A model generated the notes under the pieces. It saw only the letters and a program-made list of their open reading frames with translations, did no database searches and was not told the DNA's origin. DNA of 14,765 nt from JAFGGT01 sp036733165 (GTDB taxonomy: Archaea > Methanobacteriota_B > Thermococci > Methanofastidiosales > NM3). Made by a program: the position numbers and the translations under genes. Positions 1 through 6,779 of this stretch are shown here, in pieces. How positions within the stretch are numbered: the stretch's first letter is position 1; each line of letters begins with the position of its first letter. The stretch spans positions 1 through 14,765 of the forward strand of contig DAINBB010000031.1 in assembly GCA_036733165.1 (NCBI GenBank), read 5' to 3'.

Positions 1-1
1 T

Positions 2-2682
2 TTAGCCACAGGGGGGCAGGGCGCCACACTTTACTCCCTGGGTGAGCTGTACGAGTCCGCCTCACTGATGATGGATATAGCCAACGATATCAGCACCACA
101 TACTCCAGTTTCAATATAGACCCATTCCTGCTCGAGGCGCTCTCAAAAGCGCACACAGACTACGTTAACTGCATCGGCCTTGAAAACGGGCCTTACGTTG
201 AGTCCCAAAGCTCTGATGAGAACGGGTTGCTGCCGGGCGGTTACAGTACAGACCTCAAGATTTATAATATATCTGCAGAGGAAAAGACATACGACATCCA
301 GCTTGTAAACGAAGGTGTATTGGAGGAGAGGACAGAGACCTTTTCTCCGGGCGGCTCCAAGGAGGTCTCATTCGACTTTGACCAAAAGGATTCTGTGATA
401 TACATAGTTGACGGAGTTGAAATAGTAGGAAAGGTATATCCCTTCAAGTCTGAAGACCAAGGAAGTGAAGAGGGGGCCTTCATCAACCTGGACCAGTCCT
501 ACTCCTTGGACAGTGATGCCGATCTCCGCCTTGAGGTCGATGAGAAGATTGACATATTGTACTTTTTCCTTCAATCCGATTATGATTCTCAATTCACAAT
601 AGACTCGCCTGATGGCCTGCCAATGGCCTCCCAAGGATACAGTGGGGGAGAGCACCTCACAATTTTCAATCCTGAGCAGGGTGTTTGGAAAATAGAGATA
701 ACATCTACCAATGAATACACATTTGAGGCTTCTAAAAGAGGAATGCAGGTAATATCCCCTGTGGATGACGTTGCAGTCGATTCCCAGTTCAATCTGGAGC
801 TTATCGTTTCAAATCCAAGCTCTGAGAGCAAGACTTTTTCAGTTGATTTGAGCCTGCCCAGCGGCGTTTCCTCAGTGAGTTCTCTTACCAAGAGTGTCGA
901 GATAGCGGGAGGGAACTCCGCTAAGCTTACCTGGCAGCTAACTACCTGCGAGACAGGCATAAACGTTGTAAGTGCACTGCTTAGGGAAGGTGACACCATC
1001 CTTTGCAGTATAGACCACAACATATTCGTCTCTGAGGGCACAGGCGACGGGGCTTACACAGACCCCACCCTAGAGATGACGCTGCTCGAGAACAATCTCT
1101 CATTCACAAGGGTGTCGTTTGACTTGAAGAACGAGGGCGACGTTGCGTCCACTACCCCATGGGGCAATAGTGGAGGCATCCACATCAGGCTGATCGACGC
1201 CGTATTCAGCGATATAGACCTGGGCGAGTACGGAGAGGTCGTGGCGTTTGACGAGGAAGGCAACAGGCTCGACACTTACATTGGCAGTAGGATTATAGAG
1301 ATCTATTGCAAAGAGGAGATCTCCATCGGCGAGCACATTGACACAGGCAGCATCAGGATAGATAAGGTCGGTGACGATCCTCTGGTGCTATACCGGTGCT
1401 GGACATACGATGAGGATGACAAGGTTTCAATTGCTGGAACGGAGGATTACTACACGGGAAGATGCCCAGCTGATGTCAACTACGGAAAACACAACCTTGA
1501 TGATATTTTCACTTACCTTGATTATGCCTGCCAAAGAGAGGACATAGCTGGAACAAGCAGGATGGTTAGCTATGATTTCTATGATCTTGGGTATTCTGAT
1601 TTCACAGTTTACAAAGACGATCCAAAGACGATATACGTCAACTGCCCATATGACNNNNNNNNNNNNNNNNNNNNNNNNNNNNNNNNNNNNNNNNNNNNNN
1701 NNNNNNNNNNNNNNNNNNNNNNNNNNNNNNNNNNNNNNNNNNNNNNNNNNNNNNAAATGAGATACGTTTTGAAACTACATATAGTGAATATCATTACACA
1801 ATATTTGACGATTCTATAATTACTTTCAACGATACTGAACCCCCTTTGGATGGCACCACACTTCAACAGGAAGGTGTAGATGCTTTCACAGTTTACAAAG
1901 ACGATCCAAAGACGATATACGTCAACTGCCCATATGACAATCCAGAAGCATCTATAGATCTACATGTATGGTTCCCCCAAACTTATTATGGATTGAAAAT
2001 GTATATCAACGGAGCATTGGTAAAATGTCCTTTTTACATAGCCACATATTCAGGCGTCTTCAACAAGGGCTTAAATGAGATACGTTTTGAAACTACATAT
2101 AGTGAATATCATTACACAATATTTGACAATTCGGTCATAACTTTTTTCTATGATGTTAATATACCTTTAAACAAAAACTGGAATCTTGTCTCATTTTCAC
2201 ACCTTCCTGGAAATAAGGCTATAGTGAATATATTGAAATCCTATGGAGATATCGATTATGTTTACCGCTGGAATGCTGAACTTGGCGAATATGAATATTC
2301 GCATTACCTTGGCGATGAACTAGGATGGATGGGCGACTTTTCAGAGTTCGATAGGGTCCATGGATTTTGGATTCATTGCATTACATCTCCTGAAGAAGAG
2401 CTTAACATAGAGGCAGTTCCAGAAGATCCATCAGATATCAATTTGCTGGAAGGTTGGAATCTTGTGTCATGGCAGAAAACTACTGAAGAGAATATATCAA
2501 TTGCTATTGGCGATATAGTATCAAATATAGATTATATATATCGCTGGAACTCTGATATTGGTGAATATGAATATTCCCATTACCTTGGTGAGGAATTGGG
2601 ATGGATGGGCGACTTTAATACCCTTTATCCAGGATACGGCTACTGGTTCCATTGTCTAAATGGCTGCGTATGGAATGTGTAA
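2..2682 (+). CDS. Large surface/secreted protein, C-terminal part (vWA end, beta-sandwich domains, repeats, WNLVS/GYW module); 5' end outside window, broken by N gap
   Basis: The frame is open to the left edge, so the N-terminus and any signal peptide lie outside. The first residues (LATGGQGATLYSLGELYESA) resemble the end of a von Willebrand factor A domain (ATGG, then a helix). Next come beta-rich segments: a pre-peptidase/PPC-like stretch (SPDG at about 601, then NPEQGVWKIEI near 670-705) and a CARDB-like stretch (SPVDDVAVDSQFNLELIVSNP, about 755-1000). A roughly 106-residue unit then occurs at least twice around the 100-N gap, followed by a duplicated C-terminal module ending at TGTAA (2682). 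The frames before and after the gap differ by one only because the gap is drawn as 100 N; a gap of 134 bp rejoins them. No transmembrane helix, LPXTG or PGF-CTERM signal is visible at the C-terminus. A role in adhesion or substrate binding outside the cell is inferred; the exact function is unknown. Confidence 0.8.
1600..2127 (+). repeat. In-frame tandem repeat, unit 318 bp (106 codons), two visible copies
   Basis: Copy 1 starts at 1600 (FTVYKDDPKTIYVNCPYD) and resumes after the gap at 1755 (NEIRFETTYSEYHYTIFD). Copy 2 runs 1884-2127 with the same ends. The right flanks are 318 bp apart (1755 to 2073), which sets the unit length. Both flanking 55-bp blocks look identical by eye, so the copies are recent or homogenised. 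Each unit holds a domain of about 80 residues plus a linker of about 25 (DSIITFNDTEPPLDGTTLQQ between the copies). I do not recognise the domain; the strand-rich pattern suggests a small beta-sandwich. Confidence 0.9.
1655..1754. other. Assembly gap (100 N) inside a tandem repeat
   Basis: There are exactly 100 N, the conventional placeholder for a gap of unknown size. The 55 bp on the left (1600-1654) are identical to 1884-1938, and the 55 bp on the right (1755-1809) are identical to 2073-2127. The gap therefore sits in one copy of a repeat whose second copy is complete. Confidence 0.98.
2161..2679 (+). other. Duplicated C-terminal module (WNLVS...DYVYRWN...YEYSHY...GWMGDF...GYWFH), shared with the protein at 6780-9464
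   Basis: Two half-repeats of about 80 residues. Half 1 starts at the Trp at 2179 (NWNLVSF, IDYVYRWNAELGEYEYSHY, LGWMGDF, GFWIHC) and half 2 at about 2455 (GWNLVSW, IDYIYRWNSDIGEYEYSHY, LGWMGDF, GYGYWFHC). The pattern recalls the WNL(I/V)S...GYW repeats often seen at the ends of archaeal and bacterial surface proteins, which I know only as an uncharacterised family. This part is clearly AT-richer than the start of the gene: by hand count 20 of 60 bases are G or C at 2221-2280, against 36 of 60 at 1141-1200. Confidence 0.8.
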
Positions 2683-2737
2683 ATATTATAAAAAATGAAA
2701 TTTATAACAAAATGACATCAAAATGAATTCAAAATAT

Positions 2738-2754
2738 TAAAAAAAGGAAAAAAG
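2738..2754 (-). terminator. Probable poly-T terminator of the hsp20-cdc48 operon
   Basis: On the minus strand, about 20 bp after the cdc48 stop, there are two T runs (6 T, CC, 7 T). Archaeal intrinsic termination relies mainly on such U-tracts. The surface-protein gene converges on this 92-bp spacer from the other side and shows no comparable T run on its own strand. Confidence 0.55.
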
Positions 2755-2774
2755 GTGAATGAATGAAGATTTCA

Positions 2775-4901
2775 TCAATTGAAGAACTTTCTTTCCCTCT
2801 TTATCTCCGTCTTGACCTTCTCAAGAGCGGCTTCAAAGTGCTCCTTTGTCACCTTCTCGGCCTTCTCCAGGTCCTTCCTGATGGCACCCATGCCAGCCTC
2901 CCTTACCAGCGAGTATATGTCTGCACCAGTGTACCCGTCCGTCGCCTCAGCCAGTTTTTCAAGGTCGACGTCCTCCGCGAGCGGCATCTTCTTTGTATGG
3001 ACCTTTAGTATCTCGAGCCTGGCCACCTTGTCCGGCATCGGTATCTGAATTATGGAGTCGAACCTCCCTGGCCTCAGCAATGCCTCATCGAGGATGTCGG
3101 GCCTGTTGGTGGCCGCGATTACCGTGACCTTGTCAAGTTTCTCGACACCGTCCATCTCGCTGAGAAGCTGATTGACCATCCTTTCGGTCACCTTTGTTCC
3201 TACCTCCTCGCCCCTTGTGCCGGCAACGGCGTCTATCTCGTCGAAGAATATTATCGACGGCGCCACCTGCCTTGCCCTCTTGAAGACCTTTCTGATGCCT
3301 TTTTCGGACTCCCCCACCCATTTCGATATGAGCTCAGGACCCCTTATGGTGATGAAGTTGGCGTCGGACTCGTTTGCAACTGCCTTGGCGAGAAGCGTCT
3401 TACCAGTTCCAGGGGGGCCGTACAACAGCACTCCAGTGGGCGGATTGACACCTATCCTCTTATATATCTCGGGATACTTCAGTGGCCATTCTATGGCCTC
3501 CTTTAGTTCGTTCTTGACAGATTCCAGACCGCCTACATCCTCCCATTTGACATCGGGCACCTCTATAAGCGCCTCCCTCATTCCGGAGGGTTCGACCTCG
3601 TGGTACGCATCAAGGAAGTCATTGTGCGTGACGGTCAAGCTGTTCAAGAGTTCGGAGGATATGTTGACCTCCTTTCCCTTTATCTCCGGCATGTGCCTCC
3701 TGAGCGCCTTCATGGCCGCTTCCTTACACAGCGCCTCAAGATCTGCCCCGACGTAACCGTGGGTGATGGATGCGATCTCGTCGGTGTTGACCTCTTCCAA
3801 GGGCATCCCTCTCGTATGGATCTGGAGTATCTCCCTCCTGCCTTCCTCGTCGGGAACGCCTATCTCGATCTCCCTGTCGAATCTCCCTGGCCTCCTGAGC
3901 GCAGGGTCTATCGCATCTTCTAGATTCGTCGCCCCTATGACGACCACCTTGCCCCTTCCCTTGAGGCCGTCCATGAGCGTCAGCAGCTGGGATACCACCC
4001 TTCTCTCCACTTCGCCCTTGATCTCCTCCCTCTTTGGGGCTATGGCGTCTATTTCGTCTATGAATATTATTGAAGGCGCGTTCTTTTCTGCCTCTATGAA
4101 CACGTTCCTGAGATTCTGCTCTGATTCGCCGTAGTATTTGGACATGATCTCCGGGCCGTTTATCACACTGAAGTTGGCACTGATCTCGTTTGCCAGCGCC
4201 TTGGCCAACAAGGTCTTACCCGTACCTGGCGGACCGTATAGCAAGACACCCTTTGGAGGTTGCACACCAAGCTTGTCGAAGATCTCCGGATGCTTCATCG
4301 GGAGCTCTATCATCTCCCTTATCTTGTGTATCTCCTCTCCCAGGCCGCCGATGTCCTCATAGCTGACATCTGGCATCTTTGTGAGTTCCGATACCTTGGT
4401 AGGTTTCTCAGAGACCTTTATGTCCGTGGCGGGCGTTATCCTAACGCATCCCTTGGGGTCTGTCTTTGTGACCATGAAGGGGATCTGATTCGTGAATATG
4501 TCCATGATGAATATGCTGCCATTGATCGCCGGCTTGTCCATCAGTCTTTGCCTGAAGTACTCTGATATGTCGCCCCTTATCTGTAGCTCGAACTCCAACG
4601 GTGCAAGCTCGACCGTTCTGGCGTTCTCGCTCTTTATCTTGGAGACCTTTACCTTGTCCCCTAACGATACACCAGCGTTCTTTCTTAGGATGCCGTCCAT
4701 CCTGATGATGTCAAGGCCCTCGTCTTCTGGTTTTCCTCTCCAAACAACCGCCACCGCTGCTCTCTCTCCTTCCATCTGGACGAAGTCTCCTGTCCTCAAT
4801 TCCAGTTCTTCCATGGATTGGGAGGTCAGTCTTATTATCTGCCTCCCAACATCCATTTTCTCCGCATCTGCCACGGTAAACAGTCTCTGTTCATTTTTCA
4901 T
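2775..4901 (-). CDS. cdc48: Cdc48/VAT-type AAA+ unfoldase (p97/VCP homologue)
   Basis: Hexameric ATP-driven protein unfoldase. An upstream in-frame GTG at 4922 would give 715 aa. I prefer the ATG at 4901 (708 aa) because CTAGGTG sits correctly before it and the archaeal N-domain normally begins near there. In 715-aa numbering: CDC48 N-terminal double-psi barrel and second N subdomain (about 12-180), D1 with Walker A GPPGTGKT 230-237, Walker B FIDEID 287-292 and arginine-finger segment RRPGRFD 343-349, D2 with Walker A 502-509, Walker B FFDEID 559-564 and RPGR 617-620. Both ATPase sites look intact. Pore-loop segments are KYYGESE (D1) and KWVGESE (D2). The C-terminus ends FFN, similar to the hydrophobic-Tyr-X tail that docks archaeal unfoldases on the 20S proteasome. 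It follows hsp20 by 34 nt and should be co-transcribed with it under heat-shock control. Confidence 0.96.
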   Translation of the reverse strand: MKNEQRLFTVADAEKMDVGRQIIRLTSQSMEELELRTGDFVQMEGERAAVAVVWRGKPEDEGLDIIRMDGILRKNAGVSLGDKVKVSKIKSENARTVELAPLEFELQIRGDISEYFRQRLMDKPAINGSIFIMDIFTNQIPFMVTKTDPKGCVRITPATDIKVSEKPTKVSELTKMPDVSYEDIGGLGEEIHKIREMIELPMKHPEIFDKLGVQPPKGVLLYGPPGTGKTLLAKALANEISANFSVINGPEIMSKYYGESEQNLRNVFIEAEKNAPSIIFIDEIDAIAPKREEIKGEVERRVVSQLLTLMDGLKGRGKVVVIGATNLEDAIDPALRRPGRFDREIEIGVPDEEGRREILQIHTRGMPLEEVNTDEIASITHGYVGADLEALCKEAAMKALRRHMPEIKGKEVNISSELLNSLTVTHNDFLDAYHEVEPSGMREALIEVPDVKWEDVGGLESVKNELKEAIEWPLKYPEIYKRIGVNPPTGVLLYGPPGTGKTLLAKAVANESDANFITIRGPELISKWVGESEKGIRKVFKRARQVAPSIIFFDEIDAVAGTRGEEVGTKVTERMVNQLLSEMDGVEKLDKVTVIAATNRPDILDEALLRPGRFDSIIQIPMPDKVARLEILKVHTKKMPLAEDVDLEKLAEATDGYTGADIYSLVREAGMGAIRKDLEKAEKVTKEHFEAALEKVKTEIKRERKFFN

Positions 4902-4935
4902 TTTTACACCTAGATTTGTCACGTAAGTTTGTTAT

Positions 4936-5403
4936 CTACTCGAGGTCTATCTTGAAGGATTCCTTTGTGTCAGGTTCCGCTTTCTTCACTGTAAGCTCCA
5001 ACACTCCGTTATTGTAGTCTGCCTTGGCCTCGTTGGGGATCACTTTACCGGGCAGAGAAATGTTTCTGGCGTAACCGACATATCCCCTCTCATGCACGTA
5101 GTATCCTTCCTTCTCTTCGGAGTAGTCCTTCTTTCTCTCGGCCTTGACCTCTATATGTCGCTTGTGCACCGTCACTGATATGTCCTTCTTGTCCACACCG
5201 GGAAGATCAACTATCACTTGGTAAGAATCTCCCTTGTCTATGATGTCGGAGGCCGGTTCATTGTATGTTTGAAGTTCTCCTCCTTGCCCCTCTTCTTTTC
5301 CAGGCAAGTATTTGTTCCTCATTGGAGTTACGAAATTCTCAAATATCCTGTCAAGTTCATCATGCATTCGCGTGAACTCATCCCATGGATTGTATCTTCT
5401 CAT
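4936..5403 (-). CDS. hsp20: Small heat-shock protein, Hsp20/alpha-crystallin family
   Basis: ATP-independent holdase chaperone that binds unfolding proteins in the cytoplasm. The frame extends to a TTG at 5409, but the ATG at 5403 has a strong ribosome site (AAGGAGGT, 7 nt spacer), giving 155 aa. Residues 1-30 are the typical N-terminal arm (NPWDEF, then an amphipathic helix with DRIFENF). The alpha-crystallin domain covers about 50-142, with IVDLPGVDKKDI, the HERGYVGYARNISLP strand region and the signature NNGVLELTVKK (132-141). The last residues, KIDLE, contain an I-x-L resembling the I-x-I oligomer-docking motif. It is the first gene of a two-gene operon with cdc48, the same order as in the Archaeoglobus heat-shock operon, but no regulator gene precedes it; the upstream neighbour is divergent dph6. 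Confidence 0.95.
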   Translation of the reverse strand: MRRYNPWDEFTRMHDELDRIFENFVTPMRNKYLPGKEEGQGGELQTYNEPASDIIDKGDSYQVIVDLPGVDKKDISVTVHKRHIEVKAERKKDYSEEKEGYYVHERGYVGYARNISLPGKVIPNEAKADYNNGVLELTVKKAEPDTKESFKIDLE

Positions 5404-5430
5404 ATACAATACCTCCTTGTTTTGTTTAAA

Positions 5431-5445
5431 CTAACAATCTGTTAG
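5431..5445. promoter_or_regulatory. Palindromic operator CTAAC-N5-GTTAG, HSR1-type heat-shock site
   Basis: CTAACAATCTGTTAG is a perfect inverted repeat (6-bp arms, 3-bp centre). As I recall it, the Archaeoglobus fulgidus heat-shock regulator HSR1 protects the palindrome CTAAC-N5-GTTAG before an operon encoding HSR1, Hsp20 and Cdc48; this site matches that form exactly and stands before hsp20-cdc48. It lies just downstream of the transcription start predicted from the TATA box at 5471-5480, where a bound repressor would block transcription. An 8-bp palindrome GTTTAAAC (5424-5431) overlaps its edge, and a related half-site-like stretch (TTAGTTAAGTTAAAC) follows on the dph6 side. Confidence 0.8.
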
Positions 5446-5470
5446 CTTCACAATTAGTTAAGTTAAACCT

Positions 5471-5480
5471 ATATATAAAA
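5471..5480 (-). promoter_or_regulatory. TATA box of hsp20-cdc48
   Basis: The minus strand reads TTTTATATAT preceded by CCAAAAG, a plausible BRE. With start about 26 nt from the box centre, transcription would begin near 5449, leaving a leader of about 45 nt that holds the operator and the ribosome site. Confidence 0.65.
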
Positions 5481-5502
5481 CTTTTGGTTCAATTGGCTTA
5501 AA

Positions 5503-5508
5503 TTTATA
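5503..5508 (+). promoter_or_regulatory. TATA box of dph6, leaderless start predicted
   Basis: TTTATA is centred about 26 nt before the A of the dph6 ATG at 5532, and no ribosome site precedes that ATG. Both facts fit a leaderless transcript. It lies back to back with the hsp20 promoter in a 128-bp divergent spacer (5404-5531). Confidence 0.6.
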
Positions 5509-5531
5509 GATTGAACCCACTATTTACTACC

Positions 5532-6212
5532 ATGAAGGTCGGTATCCTGTTCTCAGGCGGAAAGGATTCTGTATATGCCTGCCATCTTGCACAGATGTCA
5601 GACGAGGTCGAATGCCTCATAACGCTGATATCTGAGAACGAGGAAAGCTACATGTTCCATACGCCAAACATAGACAAATGTTCTTTGCTCGCAGAGGCCA
5701 TGGACATTCCCCATATTGAATGGAGAACGCCCGGGGGCAAGGAGGCCGAACTGGACGACCTCAGGGATGCCATCGCCCATGCCATCGGGGAACATGGCAT
5801 AGAGGGCATAGTCACAGGCGCCATAGAGTCTGTGTATCAAGCATCGAGGGTGCAGAGGATATGCATGGGTCTTGACATCTGGTGTTTCAATCCACTTTGG
5901 CAGATGGACCAGTTGGGATATCTCAGGAAACTTGCCGGAGACGGTTTCAATGTGATCATCTCGGGCATCTTTGCATACCCCTTGGATGACAGCTGGCTGG
6001 GGAGAAGGATAGACGCCGCCACGATAGAAGACCTCTCGTCCCTCAAGGATAGGTATAGGATAAATCCCTCCGGCGAGGGCGGTGAATATGAATCTATGGT
6101 GCTCGACGGCCCAAACTTCAAGAAGAGGATCGAGATCCTGGACAGCGAGACCGTTTATTCCAATAACAGTGGCATCCTCAAGATAAATGATATCAGGGTG
6201 GTCAAAAAATGA
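5532..6212 (+). CDS. dph6: Dph6 diphthine-ammonia ligase (diphthamide synthetase), N-type ATP pyrophosphatase
   Basis: Catalyses the ATP-dependent amidation of diphthine on elongation factor 2, the last step of diphthamide synthesis. An in-frame TTG exists at 5511, but the ATG at 5532 begins directly at the conserved core (MKVGILFSGGKDS) and sits at the leaderless position. In the 226-aa product the PP-loop SGGKDS is at 8-13, the GAIES.YQ..R segment at 96-107, the PLW segment at 121-123 and the family signature GEGGEYE at 181-187, followed by LDGPNFKKRI. All features expected of the Diphthami_syn_2 family are present and the length is normal. The stop codon overlaps the ATG of the next gene (ATGA), indicating translational coupling to a glutamine amidotransferase. 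In eukaryotes the nitrogen donor is ammonium; here a dedicated glutaminase may supply it (inference). Confidence 0.93.
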   Translation: MKVGILFSGGKDSVYACHLAQMSDEVECLITLISENEESYMFHTPNIDKCSLLAEAMDIPHIEWRTPGGKEAELDDLRDAIAHAIGEHGIEGIVTGAIESVYQASRVQRICMGLDIWCFNPLWQMDQLGYLRKLAGDGFNVIISGIFAYPLDDSWLGRRIDAATIEDLSSLKDRYRINPSGEGGEYESMVLDGPNFKKRIEILDSETVYSNNSGILKINDIRVVKK

Positions 6213-6757
6213 TACTGCTTGTCGATATGTGCGGCATTTCCTTGAGGATGAGCACAATGGAGTTTGTCAGACCGGTCGAACAGATGGTTCTGGAGCGGGC
6301 AGAATGCGCGGTCGTCCACAGGACTAGACTTTCGGCCGAGCTTGTCAGAGGATACGACAAGGCAATACTCTGTGGAAACGCTCTCAAGGACAACGACCAC
6401 CTGAATGACCAGAATCTATTGTACATAATTCGCAACATTCCGATACCCATCCTGGGCATCTGCGCCGGCATGCAGTCCATATCCCTTGCCTACGGGGGCG
6501 CTGCCTACGAATGGTGCGACATCGGACTCAAGAACATCAGTGTTGTCAAGGAGGACAATCTGCTTGGCGAGAGGAGGGTGTTCCAAGGATACCACCTCCA
6601 TAGCCATGGCGTTACCCTTCCGGAGAACTTTGTGACCTTGGCTGAGAAGGATGGGCACGTAATGGCGTTCAGGTCTGTTGAACAAGAGATATACGGCGTA
6701 CTTTTCCATCCCGAGGTAAGGAATGAGTGGATAATTGAGAACTTTTTGAAAATGTAG
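6209..6757 (+). CDS. Class I glutamine amidotransferase, GuaAa-like paralogue coupled to dph6
   Basis: A 182-residue stand-alone glutaminase domain that would release ammonia from glutamine for a partner enzyme. The nucleophile elbow is GICAGMQ with Cys85, and the His-Glu pair is in FHPEV (His167, Glu169), so the triad is complete. Size and ending resemble the archaeal GMP synthase A subunit, but several hallmarks differ: SGGP becomes CGNA (about 55-58), GICLGHQ becomes GICAGMQ, and the SHxDEV segment that faces the GMP synthase partner becomes SHGVTLP (132-138). This points to another partner, and the 4-nt overlap with dph6 names a candidate. Automatic pipelines would probably call it GMP synthase subunit A; I cannot exclude that. 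The gene converges on the next one with only 22 bp between stops. Confidence 0.85.
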   Translation: MILLVDMCGISLRMSTMEFVRPVEQMVLERAECAVVHRTRLSAELVRGYDKAILCGNALKDNDHLNDQNLLYIIRNIPIPILGICAGMQSISLAYGGAAYEWCDIGLKNISVVKEDNLLGERRVFQGYHLHSHGVTLPENFVTLAEKDGHVMAFRSVEQEIYGVLFHPEVRNEWIIENFLKM

Positions 6758-6779
6758 GAAAAAGGGGCAAAATTGGGGA

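Noticed and set aside
1846..2682. A separate gene starting at a TTG at 1846
   Set aside because: The frame is open upstream to the gap edge, and a 134-bp gap joins it in frame to the upstream part; the TTG is an internal Leu in the linker.
3172..4926. Several plus-strand open frames of 100-194 codons opposite cdc48
   Set aside because: They are Ser/Leu-rich shadow translations of the conserved ATPase coding strand.
5598..6257. 219-codon minus-strand frame opposite dph6
   Set aside because: It overlaps dph6 completely, has no family features and would break the clear dph6-amidotransferase coupling.
6755..6757. TAG stop of the amidotransferase as a pyrrolysine codon
   Set aside because: The protein already has its normal C-terminal helix after FHPEV, and read-through would run into the convergent gene's terminator; no Pyl machinery is in the window.
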